From JANQIO01 sp965601975 (lineage in GTDB: Bacteria; Pseudomonadota; Gammaproteobacteria; Pseudomonadales; Halieaceae): 64,000 bases of DNA. Shown here in pieces: positions 40,632-49,269 of the stretch. The stretch covers positions 3,534,001 through 3,598,000 of the forward strand of contig OZ271856.1 of assembly GCA_965601975.1 (NCBI GenBank). Direction: 5' to 3'. The position numbers were made by a program, and so were the translations under genes. The notes below the pieces were generated by a model. That model saw nothing but the letters and a program-made list of their open reading frames with translations. It was not told the DNA's origin and searched no databases. The stretch's first letter is position 1; each line of letters begins with the position of its first letter.

Positions 40632-40963
40632 GTGACGCCCTGTTACAGGATGGCGCAGCGGCCGCCGAGAGCCACGATGATTCCCAGCCTGCCCTGTCCC
40701 TGGTCCCCAGGGAACTGGCCAGGCTCGCCGATGTGCCGGTGGAACTGGCGTTGGAGCTGTCCCGGGTAAATATCACCATCCGCGACCTGCTGGAGCTGGC
40801 ACCCGGCTCGGTGCTGTCCCTGCCCTATGCCAGCGCCGACAGCATCGATGTGCGGGTGGGCGACGAGTGCATCGCCCGCGGCGAGATCACCAGCAAGGAC
40901 CACTGCTACGGGGTTCTGCTACTGGAAATGCTCGACGTCGATGAGCGTGGAGGCGAGGCGTGA
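40628..40963 (+). CDS. FliN-like SPOA protein (divergent copy, fliM-linked)
   Basis: The 111-residue protein has a single SPOA domain: LADVPVELALELSRVNITIRDLLELAPGSVLSLPYASADSIDVRVGDECIARGEITSKDHCYGVLLLEML. The position between fliM and fliO is that of fliN, but the sequence is more divergent than the FliN encoded at 63125; for example the canonical KFGIRITDII end is replaced by CYGVLLLEML. It may be the C-ring FliN of this operon, or a specialised second subunit like the T3SS SctQ-type small product. Overlaps fliM and fliO by four bases each. Confidence 0.85.
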   Translation: MSDALLQDGAAAAESHDDSQPALSLVPRELARLADVPVELALELSRVNITIRDLLELAPGSVLSLPYASADSIDVRVGDECIARGEITSKDHCYGVLLLEMLDVDERGGEA

Positions 40964-41382
40964 AGACTGGCCTCATCATTACAGCCACGTTTGCCACCGG
41001 AGCGCTGTGCAGCGGCGCCGCGCTGGCCGAGGACTCCGGCTTCCAGGCCGTGAGCGGCGGCAAGCTGGTCGAGACGCTGCTGGGCCTGGTGCTGGTGCTG
41101 GGACTGATCTTCGTCCTGGCCCGGGTGCTGCAGCGTATGCAGGGCGGCATCGGACAGGGGAACCACGTATTGCAGGTGGTTAGCACTCTCAGCGTCGGCG
41201 CCCGCGAGCGCATCCTGCTGTTGAAAGTGGCGGACAAGCACATCCTGGTGTCCGCCACCACCCAGACCATCGCACCGCTGCACGTCTTCGACGAGTTCCC
41301 CGAGGAGCTCGCGGAGTCCACGCCCGCGGCGGGTGGCTTCGGCCAGCTGCTGCAGTCTCTTAATGGAGGCGGCAAGCAGTGA
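40960..41382 (+). CDS. fliO: FliO, export-gate assembly protein
   Basis: The 140-residue protein starts at GTG overlapping the previous stop. It has a signal-like leader (LIITATFATGALCSGAALAE), one membrane helix (VETLLGLVLVLGLIFVLARVL) and the FliO cytoplasmic part (HVLQVVSTLSVGARERILLLKVADKHILVSATTQTIAPLHVFDEFPEE). FliO helps assemble the FliP ring. It overlaps fliP by four bases. Confidence 0.93.
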   Translation: MKTGLIITATFATGALCSGAALAEDSGFQAVSGGKLVETLLGLVLVLGLIFVLARVLQRMQGGIGQGNHVLQVVSTLSVGARERILLLKVADKHILVSATTQTIAPLHVFDEFPEELAESTPAAGGFGQLLQSLNGGGKQ

Positions 41383-42122
41383 AGCTCGGCCTGTCTCTCA
41401 CACTGGCAGTCGCCGCACTGCTGCTGAGCCCGCTGGCCGCGGCCCAGGACCAGGGCATTACCCTGCTGACCCTGACCGACGCCCCGGACGGCAGCCAGTC
41501 CTACAGCACCAGCCTCAACATCCTGTTGATGATGACGGTGCTGAGCCTGCTGCCGGCGGCACTGATTTCCATGACGTCTTTCACGCGCATCGTGGTGACA
41601 CTCGCCATCCTGCGCCAGGCGCTGGGCACCATGCAGACACCGTCCAACCAGGTGCTGATCGGCCTCGCCCTGTTCACCAGTTTCTTCATCATGGCGCCGG
41701 TGCTGGAGGCCGCCTACAGCGCGGGCCTCAAGCCCTACATGGACGGCGCCATGGGTTTCGAGGACGCGGCGATCGCTGCCAGCACGCCGTTCCACGATTT
41801 CATGACCAACCAGACCCGGGAGGCGGACGTCGCCCTGTTCAGTGAACTGGCCGGCATGGCGCCGGCGGCCTCTCCCGAGGAGCTGCCGTTCCGCGTGCTG
41901 CTGCCGGCGTTCCTGACCAGCGAGCTGAAGACCGCCTTCCAGATCGGCTTCCTGATCTTCATTCCCTTCCTGATCATCGACCTGGTCGTGGCCAGCGTGC
42001 TGATGTCCATGGGGATGATGATGCTGTCACCGATGCTGGTGTCATTGCCGTTCAAGCTGATGCTGTTCGTCCTGGTGGACGGCTGGGCCCTGGTCATGGG
42101 CACCCTGGCCGCGAGTTTCTGA
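41379..42122 (+). CDS. fliP: FliP, export-gate membrane protein
   Basis: The 247-residue protein has a cleavable leader (SLTLAVAALLLSPLAAAQ) and the FliP signature: LNILLMMTVLSLLPAALISMTSFTRIVVTLAILRQALGTMQTPSNQVLIGLALFTSFFIMAPV, VLLPAFLTSELKTAFQIGFLIFIPFLIIDLVVASVLMSMGMMMLSP. It forms the core of the export gate with FliQ and FliR. Starts at GTG within an overlap. Confidence 0.97.
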   Translation: MKLGLSLTLAVAALLLSPLAAAQDQGITLLTLTDAPDGSQSYSTSLNILLMMTVLSLLPAALISMTSFTRIVVTLAILRQALGTMQTPSNQVLIGLALFTSFFIMAPVLEAAYSAGLKPYMDGAMGFEDAAIAASTPFHDFMTNQTREADVALFSELAGMAPAASPEELPFRVLLPAFLTSELKTAFQIGFLIFIPFLIIDLVVASVLMSMGMMMLSPMLVSLPFKLMLFVLVDGWALVMGTLAASF

Positions 42123-42125
42123 GCC

Positions 42126-42395
42126 GTGGACGCCGACACCATCATGCAGATCGGGCGGGAGTCCCTCTACCTGACGGTGATGCTGGCAGCGCCGCTGCTG
42201 CTGTCGGCCCTGGCCATCGGCCTGGTGGTGGGCATATTCCAGGCCGCCACCCAGATCCAGGAGCAGACCCTGAGCTTTATTCCCAAGCTGATCGCCCTGG
42301 TCATTGCGCTGGTATTTGCCGGCCAGTGGATGGTGAACAGCTGGGTCTACTTCTGCCAGCAGCTGTACGAACAGATTCCCACATTGATCGGTTGA
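42126..42395 (+). CDS. fliQ: FliQ, export-gate membrane protein
   Basis: The 89-residue protein has two membrane helices and the FliQ signature (MQIGRESLYLTVMLAAPLLLSALAIGLVVGIFQAATQIQEQTLSFIPKLIALVIALVFAGQWMVNSWVYF). It is part of the FliPQR gate complex. Starts at GTG three bases after fliP. Confidence 0.96.
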   Translation: MDADTIMQIGRESLYLTVMLAAPLLLSALAIGLVVGIFQAATQIQEQTLSFIPKLIALVIALVFAGQWMVNSWVYFCQQLYEQIPTLIG

Positions 42396-42398
42396 ACC

Positions 42399-43169
42399 AT
42401 GACCCTGAGCAGCGTTGACATATTCAACTGGGTGGCGAGCTTTCTCTGGCCCTTCGTCCGCTTCAGTTCGATGATGCTGGTGGCGCCGATTTTCGGCTCC
42501 CGCTCGATCCCGGTTCGCAGCCGGGTGATCCTGGCCATGCTGCTGGCGCTGATGATCGCACCGCTGGTGCCCTCACCCGACGTGGAGCTGCTCTCGTCCA
42601 CCGGTTTCATCCTGCTGCTGCAGCAGGTGGTCGCCGGCATGCTGCTGGGCGTGCTGCTGGCGGCGGTATTTGCCGCCGTGGTCATGGCGGGCCAGACCAT
42701 CGCCACCACCATGGGCCTTGGTTTTGCCTCCACCGTCGATCCGCAGAACGGCGTTCAGGTGGCGGTGGTAGGCCAGTTCTACCTGATTCTCTCCACCCTG
42801 CTGTTCCTGGCCGTGAATGGCCACCTGGTCATGATCGAACTGCTGGCGGGCTCCTTCCAGGTCCTGCCGGTGAGCATGCAGATCATCCCGGTGGATCGCT
42901 TCTTCGAAGTGGTGCTCTGGTGTGGGCGCATGTTCGTCTACGCGGTGCTGATTTCCCTGCCCGTGGTCGCCGGTGTACTGCTGGTGAATATCGCCCTGGG
43001 TGTGGTCACCCGGGCCGCGCCGCAGCTCAACATTTTTGCCGTCGGCTTCCCCATCACCATCCTCGTGGGCTTCCTGCTGATGATGCTGGCGGTGCCGGTA
43101 CTGCAGCCGGTGCTGACCGAGATGTTCCGGGAAAACTTCCAGTACATGACCGGCGTGCTGCGCCCCTGA
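42399..43169 (+). CDS. fliR: FliR, export-gate membrane protein
   Basis: The 256-residue, multi-helix membrane protein matches FliR: FVRFSSMMLVAPIFGSRSIPVRSRVILAMLLALMIAPLVP, GQTIATTMGLGFASTVDPQNGVQVAVVGQFYLILSTLLFLAVNGH, LGVVTRAAPQLNIFAVGFPITILVGFLLMMLAVPVL. It completes the export gate. It lies three bases after fliQ. Confidence 0.97.
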   Translation: MTLSSVDIFNWVASFLWPFVRFSSMMLVAPIFGSRSIPVRSRVILAMLLALMIAPLVPSPDVELLSSTGFILLLQQVVAGMLLGVLLAAVFAAVVMAGQTIATTMGLGFASTVDPQNGVQVAVVGQFYLILSTLLFLAVNGHLVMIELLAGSFQVLPVSMQIIPVDRFFEVVLWCGRMFVYAVLISLPVVAGVLLVNIALGVVTRAAPQLNIFAVGFPITILVGFLLMMLAVPVLQPVLTEMFRENFQYMTGVLRP

Positions 43170-43176
43170 GGTCGAC

Positions 43177-44307
43177 ATGGCAGAAGAGCAGAGCGCACAG
43201 GAACGCACAGAACAGCCAACCCCGAAACGGTTGGAGGATGCCCGCAAAAAGGGCCAGGTTCCGCGATCCCGCGACTTCAATACCACGGTATCACTGCTGG
43301 CCGGCGGCTTCGGCTGCCTGATGCTGGGGCCGGGCCTGCTGTCGGACATCAGCAGCATGCTGGGTGGCAACCTCGCCTTCAGCCGCGAGGCAGTATTCGA
43401 CGATACGGCAGTGCTGCGGCTGTTCTACAGCGCGATGATGCAGGCCCTGCTGGCGCTGGCGCCCCTGCTGGCGCTGATGTTTATCTGCAGCCTGGCGGGC
43501 CCCATGCTGCTGGGCGGCTGGGCCATCAGCGCCGACGCCATCCAACCCAAACTGGAGCGCATCAGCCCGTTGAAGGGACTGCAGCGCATCTTTTCCGCCA
43601 ACGGGCTGGTGGAGCTGGTCAAGGCCATCCTGAAATTCCTGCTGGTGAGCTCCGTGGCGGCCCTGTGCCTGTGGCAGCTGGCCGACTGGCTCATCGCGTT
43701 GGGCCTCGCCCCGGTGCAGCAGAGCATGTCCGAAGTCGGCAGGCGATTCGCCTGGTGTTTCCTGATGATCAGCGCTGCGATGCTGCTGATCTCGCTGATC
43801 GACGTGCCGTTCCAGCTCTGGGATCACACCCGCAAGCTGAAAATGACCCGGCAGGAAATCAAGGACGAGATGAAAGAGACCGAGGGTCGCCCCGAGGTCA
43901 AGGGCCACGTCCGCCGGCTGCAGCAGCAGGCTGCCCAGCAGCGCATGATGCAGGACGTCCCCACTGCCGACGTGGTGATCACCAACCCCACCCATTACGC
44001 GGTAGCACTGCGCTACGTGGACGGCGAGATGAATGCCCCGGTGGTGGTCGCAAAAGGACGCGACCTGGTGGCCGCGCGAATCCGCGAAATCGCCCGGGAG
44101 CACGACATCACGGTGTTCTCGGCACCGCCGCTGGCGCGGGCACTGTACGCCGGCGCGGAGATCGGCGACGAGATTCCCGCCGAGCTGTTCCTCGCTGTGG
44201 CCCGCGTGCTGGCTTACGTATTCCAGCTCCGAACCTTTGGCCGCGGCGGCGGCAAGATTACTCCCCCTGATCCGGATTCACTGATTCCGGACCCGACCAT
44301 CAACTGA
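43177..44307 (+). CDS. flhB: FlhB, export substrate-specificity switch
   Basis: The 376-residue protein has the FlhB start (ERTEQPTPKRLEDARKKGQVPRSRDF), four membrane helices, the linker (HTRKLKMTRQEIKDEMKETEGRPEVKGHVRRLQQQAAQQRMM), and the autocleavage motif NPTH at 270-273. The C-terminal domain follows (PVVVAKGRDLVAARIREIAREHDITVFSAPPLARALYAGAEIGDEIP). It switches export from rod/hook to filament substrates. The gene at 37008 encodes a free-standing copy of the C-domain. Confidence 0.97.
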   Translation: MAEEQSAQERTEQPTPKRLEDARKKGQVPRSRDFNTTVSLLAGGFGCLMLGPGLLSDISSMLGGNLAFSREAVFDDTAVLRLFYSAMMQALLALAPLLALMFICSLAGPMLLGGWAISADAIQPKLERISPLKGLQRIFSANGLVELVKAILKFLLVSSVAALCLWQLADWLIALGLAPVQQSMSEVGRRFAWCFLMISAAMLLISLIDVPFQLWDHTRKLKMTRQEIKDEMKETEGRPEVKGHVRRLQQQAAQQRMMQDVPTADVVITNPTHYAVALRYVDGEMNAPVVVAKGRDLVAARIREIAREHDITVFSAPPLARALYAGAEIGDEIPAELFLAVARVLAYVFQLRTFGRGGGKITPPDPDSLIPDPTIN

Positions 44308-44319
44308 GGCCCGTGAACC

Positions 44320-46434
44320 ATGTCTGAAGTCATATCCAGTGGATCCGGTACGACCGCACTACTCGCCCTGAGCCGGCGCCAGGTCCTGATGGGCATGGGC
44401 GCACCGCTGCTCATCGTCATGCTGCTGTCGATGATGGTGCTGCCGCTGCCCCCGCTGGCGCTGGATTTCCTGTTCACCTTCAACATCGCCCTGTCGCTGA
44501 TCGTACTGTTCGCGACGGTCTATACCCAGCGGCCCCTGGACTTCGTGCTGTTCCCGTCGCTGATCCTGGTGGCGACGCTGCTGCGGCTGGCGCTCAATAT
44601 CGCCTCCACCCGGGTGGTGCTGCTGGAGGGCCACACCGGCACCGGCGCCGCCGGCAAGGTGATCGAGGCCTTCGGTGAATTCGTGATTGGCGGCAGCTAC
44701 GCGGTGGGCCTGGTCGTGTTTGCGATCCTGGTCATCATCAATTTCGTGGTGGTCACCAAGGGTGCGGGCCGCATCTCGGAAGTGACCGCCCGCTTTACCC
44801 TGGACGCCATGCCCGGCAAGCAGCTGGCTATCGATGCAGATCTCAACGCGGGCCTGATCAACCAGGACGAAGCCCGCGAGCGCCGCTCGCAGGTGTCCCG
44901 GGAGGCCAGCTTCTACGGCGCGATGGACGGCGCCTCCAAGTTCGTGCGCGGCGACGCCGTCGCCGGCATCCTGATCCTGCTGATCAACATCATCGGCGGT
45001 TTCGCCATCGGCATCGTCCAGCATGAGCTGAGCGCCTCCGAAGCCGCCCACAACTATGTGCTGCTGACCATCGGCGACGGCCTGGTGGCGCAGATTCCCT
45101 CGCTGCTGCTGTCGACGGCAGCCGCCCTCATCGTCACCCGGGTCAGCGACAGCGACGCCATGGGACAGCAGGTGGTCGACCAGCTGCTGGCCAGCCCCAA
45201 GGCCCTGACCGTGTCAGGGGCCGTGGTCGGCACCCTGGGCCTGGTGCCCGGCATGCCGAACTTCGTGTTCCTGTGCCTGGCGGGTGCCCTCATGGGCAGC
45301 GGCTACATGCTGCAACAGCGAACCCGGGTCGACGTCGAGGCGGTGGAAGGCGAACTCACCGAGGAAGAGCCCCAGGAAGAGCGCGATCTCAGCTGGGACG
45401 ACGTCCACGGCATCGACATCATCGGCATCGAGGTCGGCTACCGCCTGATTCCCATGGTGGACAAGAACCAGGGCGGCGAACTGCTGGGCCGCATCCGCGG
45501 CGTGCGCAAGAAGCTGTCCCAGGATCTCGGCATGCTGGTGCAGCCGGTTCACGTGCGCGACAACTTCGACCTGCCCCCCAACGGCTACCGCATCACCCTG
45601 CTGGACACCCCGGTCGGGGAAGGCGAGGTGCAACCGGGCATGGAGCTGGCCATCAATCCCGGCCAGGTGTTCGGCGAACTGGACGGCATCGAAACCCGGG
45701 ACCCGGCGTTTGGCCTGGAGGCCAAGTGGATCGAGAGCGCGCGCCGGGATGAAGCCCAGACCAAGGGCTACACCGTGGTGGACTGCAGCACCGTGATCGC
45801 CACCCACCTCAACAACCTGCTCAAGCAGCACGCCGCCGAGCTGCTGGGGCACGACGAGGTCCAGGAACTGCTGAATCGCCTGTCGACATCGGCACCGAAG
45901 CTGGTGGAGAGCCTGGTCCCGGAGATCGTCAGCCTGGGCGTTCTGCTCAAAGTGATGCAGAACCTACTGCAGGAAGGCGTCTCCCTGCGCGATATGCGCA
46001 CCGTCGCCGAAGCATTGGCGGAATACGGGGTTGACGAGAAAAACGCCGATATTTTGACGGGTCACGTCCGAAACGCGATGTCACGGGCCATTTGCAAGGA
46101 TATTGGCGGCGCAGAGCCCGAAATCCGGGTCTGTACGCTGGATCAGGAGTTGGAACGGATTTTGCTGGGTTATCTACGAGGGGATGAGGCAGTGGGCCTT
46201 GAACCCCACCTGGTGGAGAACATGATGCAACAGGTCACGGAACAGAAACAGCGGCAGGAGTCCCAGGGAGACAGCGCCGTACTGCTGGTCGCCCAGGAAA
46301 TCCGGCTGTGGCTGTCGCGCCTGCTGCGCCCGGGCCACCCGGGACTGAACGTGCTGGCCTACAGCGAGATTCCGGCCAGCAAGCAAATCAAGGTCGTAGG
46401 GACCATCGGGCAAGCGGCAATACCTGCCGCCTGA
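44320..46434 (+). CDS. flhA: FlhA, export apparatus membrane protein
   Basis: The 704-residue protein has eight membrane helices with the FHIPEP-type signature (SLILVATLLRLALNIASTRVVLLEGHTGTGAAGKVIEAFGEFVIGGSYAVGLVVFAILVIINFVVVTKGAGRISEVTARFTLDAMPGKQLAIDADLNAGLI) and a large cytoplasmic domain (DGIETRDPAFGLEAKWI; VVDCSTVIATHLNNLLKQHAAELLGHDEVQELL). It energises export and docks chaperone-substrate complexes. Confidence 0.98.
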   Translation: MSEVISSGSGTTALLALSRRQVLMGMGAPLLIVMLLSMMVLPLPPLALDFLFTFNIALSLIVLFATVYTQRPLDFVLFPSLILVATLLRLALNIASTRVVLLEGHTGTGAAGKVIEAFGEFVIGGSYAVGLVVFAILVIINFVVVTKGAGRISEVTARFTLDAMPGKQLAIDADLNAGLINQDEARERRSQVSREASFYGAMDGASKFVRGDAVAGILILLINIIGGFAIGIVQHELSASEAAHNYVLLTIGDGLVAQIPSLLLSTAAALIVTRVSDSDAMGQQVVDQLLASPKALTVSGAVVGTLGLVPGMPNFVFLCLAGALMGSGYMLQQRTRVDVEAVEGELTEEEPQEERDLSWDDVHGIDIIGIEVGYRLIPMVDKNQGGELLGRIRGVRKKLSQDLGMLVQPVHVRDNFDLPPNGYRITLLDTPVGEGEVQPGMELAINPGQVFGELDGIETRDPAFGLEAKWIESARRDEAQTKGYTVVDCSTVIATHLNNLLKQHAAELLGHDEVQELLNRLSTSAPKLVESLVPEIVSLGVLLKVMQNLLQEGVSLRDMRTVAEALAEYGVDEKNADILTGHVRNAMSRAICKDIGGAEPEIRVCTLDQELERILLGYLRGDEAVGLEPHLVENMMQQVTEQKQRQESQGDSAVLLVAQEIRLWLSRLLRPGHPGLNVLAYSEIPASKQIKVVGTIGQAAIPAA

Positions 46435-46456
46435 TTGCCGCCCGGAGGACAGGGAT

Positions 46457-47641
46457 ATGAGAATCAAGCAATACCACGAGCCGGATATGCGCAACGCCAT
46501 GCGCAAGGTCCGCTCGGAGCTCGGCTCGGACGCCGTCATCATTTCGACCTCGCGGGTGGAGGACGGGGTCGAAGTGCTGGCTGCGCTGGACTACGACCCG
46601 ACGCTCGCCGCACAGCTGCAGGGGAAACTCGCCCCGCCGGCAAGACCGAAGCTGGCCGAGGTTCCCGCCACTGAGGCCGCGCAGCTCCAGGCCGCCGCCA
46701 CGGCAGTGCAGGCAGACGCGGTAGACCCCGCCATCTCCACCATGCAGGCGGAACTGTCCCGCCTGCGCGGCCTGTTCGAGGAAGAGCTGGCGGAAATCAG
46801 CTACCAGGAGCGCGGCCGCCGCCAACCCGGCCGCCTCGCCCTGCAGAACCAGCTGCAGAAAATGGGCCTGAGCCGCGAGTTGAGCCGCGACCTGCTCGAC
46901 GCCGAGCCGATCGGCAAGGATTTGAACCAGAGTTTCCGCAACGTGCTGCGGCGGCTGGCATCGCTGCTGCCCGTCTACGAGGACGACCTGCTGGAAAACG
47001 GCGGCACCTTCGCGCTGCTGGGTCCCACCGGTGTCGGCAAGACCACCACGGTGGCCAAGCTGGCGGCGCGCTTCGCCCTGCGCCACGGCCGCAACAGTGT
47101 GGCCCTGATCACCACCGACCGTTTCCGGGTCGGCGCCCAGGAACAGCTCTACACCTTCGGCAGCATACTCGGTGTGCCCGTGCATGCCGCCACCAGCGCC
47201 CTGGACCTGCACAAGGCCCTGGCCAGCGTGGCGGACCGCAAGCTGGTACTGATCGATACCGCCGGCATGAGCCAGCGGGACATGGGCCTGACCGACCAGT
47301 TTTCAGCGCTCGCCAGCGCCCGCACGGACATCAAGTCCCTGCTGGTGCTGTCGGCCATTGCCCAGCAGCAGGTGCTGCAGGAAACCATCCAGGCGTTCTC
47401 ACACGTGGGCCTGGCCGGCACGATCGTGACCAAGCTGGACGAGGCTGCAAGCCTCGGTCCCGTGATCTCGACCCTGTGCCGTCACCAGGTCCCCGTGGCC
47501 TTTTTCGGCAATGGCCAGCGCGTCCCCGAGGACATGCTGCCGGCGCGGGCGGAGTCCCTGATCGACCAGGCGGTGCGCCTGGCGCGCGGCGACAGCGACG
47601 CCCCCAGGGACGGCAGTGCGGGAGGGCAGCACGGTGGCTGA
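46457..47641 (+). CDS. flhF: FlhF, SRP-type GTPase placing the polar flagellum
   Basis: The 394-residue protein has the FlhF B domain (MRIKQYHEPDMRNAMRKVRSELGSDAVIISTSRVEDGVEVLAALDYDP), an N domain, and the G domain with P-loop GPTGVGKT at 189-196, TTDRFRVGAQEQL, DTAGMSQRD and TKLDEA. FlhF marks the pole where the flagellum is built. It overlaps flhG by eight bases. Its presence supports polar flagellation. Confidence 0.96.
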   Translation: MRIKQYHEPDMRNAMRKVRSELGSDAVIISTSRVEDGVEVLAALDYDPTLAAQLQGKLAPPARPKLAEVPATEAAQLQAAATAVQADAVDPAISTMQAELSRLRGLFEEELAEISYQERGRRQPGRLALQNQLQKMGLSRELSRDLLDAEPIGKDLNQSFRNVLRRLASLLPVYEDDLLENGGTFALLGPTGVGKTTTVAKLAARFALRHGRNSVALITTDRFRVGAQEQLYTFGSILGVPVHAATSALDLHKALASVADRKLVLIDTAGMSQRDMGLTDQFSALASARTDIKSLLVLSAIAQQQVLQETIQAFSHVGLAGTIVTKLDEAASLGPVISTLCRHQVPVAFFGNGQRVPEDMLPARAESLIDQAVRLARGDSDAPRDGSAGGQHGG

Positions 47642-48518
47642 TATCGAAACCCTGCCCGGCCAGGCGCACAGCCTGCACCGCCTCAGTGAACCGCGGCCGC
47701 TGCGCGTGATCGCGGTCACCAGCGGCAAGGGCGGCGTCGGCAAGAGCAACCTGTCGGTCAACCTGAGCAGCGTCTTCGCCCAGCGCGAGCGCTCCGTGGT
47801 GCTGATGGACGCGGACCTCGGACTCGCCAACACCGACCTGTTCCTCGGCGTGCGACCGCAGTACGACCTGCAACACGTGATTCGCGGCGAGCGCCAGCTC
47901 GAGGAAATCATCGTCGAGACCGAACAGGGCCTGCGGCTGATCCCCGCCGCCTCGGGGGTACAACACATGGCCGAGCTGTCGACGGCGGAGCACGCCTCGC
48001 TGATTCGCGCCTTCAGTGAACTCAGCTTCGCCGTGGACATCCTGCTGATCGACACGGCGGCGGGCATCAGCGACAGCGTCATCAGTTTCAGCAACGCCGC
48101 CCAGGAAGTCGTGGTGGTGGTCTGCGATGAACCCGCATCGATCACCGACGCCTACGCCCTGATGAAGGTGCTGAGCCAGGACAAGGGTGTGCAGCGTTTC
48201 CAGCTGGTCACCAACATGGTCAAGAGCGCCAGCCACGGGCTGACCCTCTACGAGAAACTCGCCAACGTGACTGACCGCTACCTCGGTTGCTCGCTGGGCT
48301 ATCTGGGCCACGTGCCCTTTGACGAGGAGTTGCGGGCGGCGGTGAAACGGCAGAAGCCGGTGGTCAGCGCCTACCCCGACAGCAAGGCGGCACAGGCGTT
48401 CCGCCAGGTGGCAGACCGTATCGAGCGCCTGCCGCAGCCGGAGAGTTCCGGCCATATCGAATTTTTCTTTGAGCGCATGCTGGCAGCCAACAGCAAAAGC
48501 ATGGGAGCAGGACTATGA
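47634..48518 (+). CDS. flhG: FlhG/FleN, MinD-type ATPase limiting flagellar number
   Basis: The 294-residue protein has the deviant Walker A KGGVGKS at 32-38, LMDADLGLANTDLFLGVRP, LIDTAAGISDSVISFSNAAQEVVVVVCDEPASITDAYALMKVL, and an N-terminal GQAHSLHRL that corresponds to the DQAxxLR activator motif toward FlhF. It restrains FleQ activity and keeps flagellar number at one. GTG at 47634 was chosen because GGAGG lies eight bases upstream; GTG at 47616 is possible. Confidence 0.95.
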   Translation: MADIETLPGQAHSLHRLSEPRPLRVIAVTSGKGGVGKSNLSVNLSSVFAQRERSVVLMDADLGLANTDLFLGVRPQYDLQHVIRGERQLEEIIVETEQGLRLIPAASGVQHMAELSTAEHASLIRAFSELSFAVDILLIDTAAGISDSVISFSNAAQEVVVVVCDEPASITDAYALMKVLSQDKGVQRFQLVTNMVKSASHGLTLYEKLANVTDRYLGCSLGYLGHVPFDEELRAAVKRQKPVVSAYPDSKAAQAFRQVADRIERLPQPESSGHIEFFFERMLAANSKSMGAGL

Positions 48519-49237
48519 ACCAGACCGCCGAATACCTCCAGGAGGAGCACCCGGACCAGGCGGTGCTCTTCGAGGACAACATTGAGCTGGTACACCGCAT
48601 CGCCCACCACGTGGTCATGAAGCTGCCCCCCGGGCAGCAGATGGACGACTACATCCAGGTGGGCCTGATGGGGCTGTGGGAAGCTTCAAAGCGTTACCGT
48701 CCCGGGGAGGCCGCGAGTTTCAAAACCTTCGCGGGTATCTATATCCGCGGCGCCATCTTCGACGAGCTGCGACGGCAGAGCTGGACCCCGCGCAGCACCC
48801 AGGCCAAGTCCAAGCGAATTTCCGAGGCGGTCCAGTCCGCCGAGGCGAAATACGGGCGCAGCGCAAGCGGCGCCGAGATCGCCGAGGAAATGGGTGAGAG
48901 CCTGGATGAGTACAACAGCATGCTGGCGGAAACCGCCGGCGCCTGGCTGGTGCCCCTGGACAACGTCGATGCCGAAGGCTCGGACATGGCCGGCGGTACC
49001 AACCCCGAAGCTGACACCGAGCAGGATGCCCTGCAATCCGCACTGGCGGATGTCATTCGCACCCTGCCCGAGCGGGAGCAGCTGGTGATGTCCCTGTACT
49101 ACCAGGACGAGCTCAACCTGCGCGAAATCGGCGAGGTCATCGGCGTCGGGGAATCCCGCGTCTGCCAGATTCACAGCCAGGCCGTATCCCGAATCCGCGC
49201 GCGGATGGAGGGCGGCTGGATAGATCCGGAAATCTAG
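48515..49237 (+). CDS. fliA: FliA, flagellar sigma-28 factor
   Basis: The 240-residue protein has sigma region 2 (VHRIAHHVVMKLPPGQQMDDYIQVGLMGLWEASKRYRPGEAASFKTFAGIYIRGAIFDELRRQSW), region 3, and region 4 (LPEREQLVMSLYYQDELNLREIGEVIGVGESRVCQIHSQAVSRIRARM). It transcribes late flagellar genes; five motifs in the window fit its promoter. It overlaps flhG by four bases. FlgM, its anti-sigma factor, is at 35029. Confidence 0.97.
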   Translation: MNQTAEYLQEEHPDQAVLFEDNIELVHRIAHHVVMKLPPGQQMDDYIQVGLMGLWEASKRYRPGEAASFKTFAGIYIRGAIFDELRRQSWTPRSTQAKSKRISEAVQSAEAKYGRSASGAEIAEEMGESLDEYNSMLAETAGAWLVPLDNVDAEGSDMAGGTNPEADTEQDALQSALADVIRTLPEREQLVMSLYYQDELNLREIGEVIGVGESRVCQIHSQAVSRIRARMEGGWIDPEI

Positions 49238-49269
49238 AACGCGGAGCACATTGACCGGGACCAGGAGAT

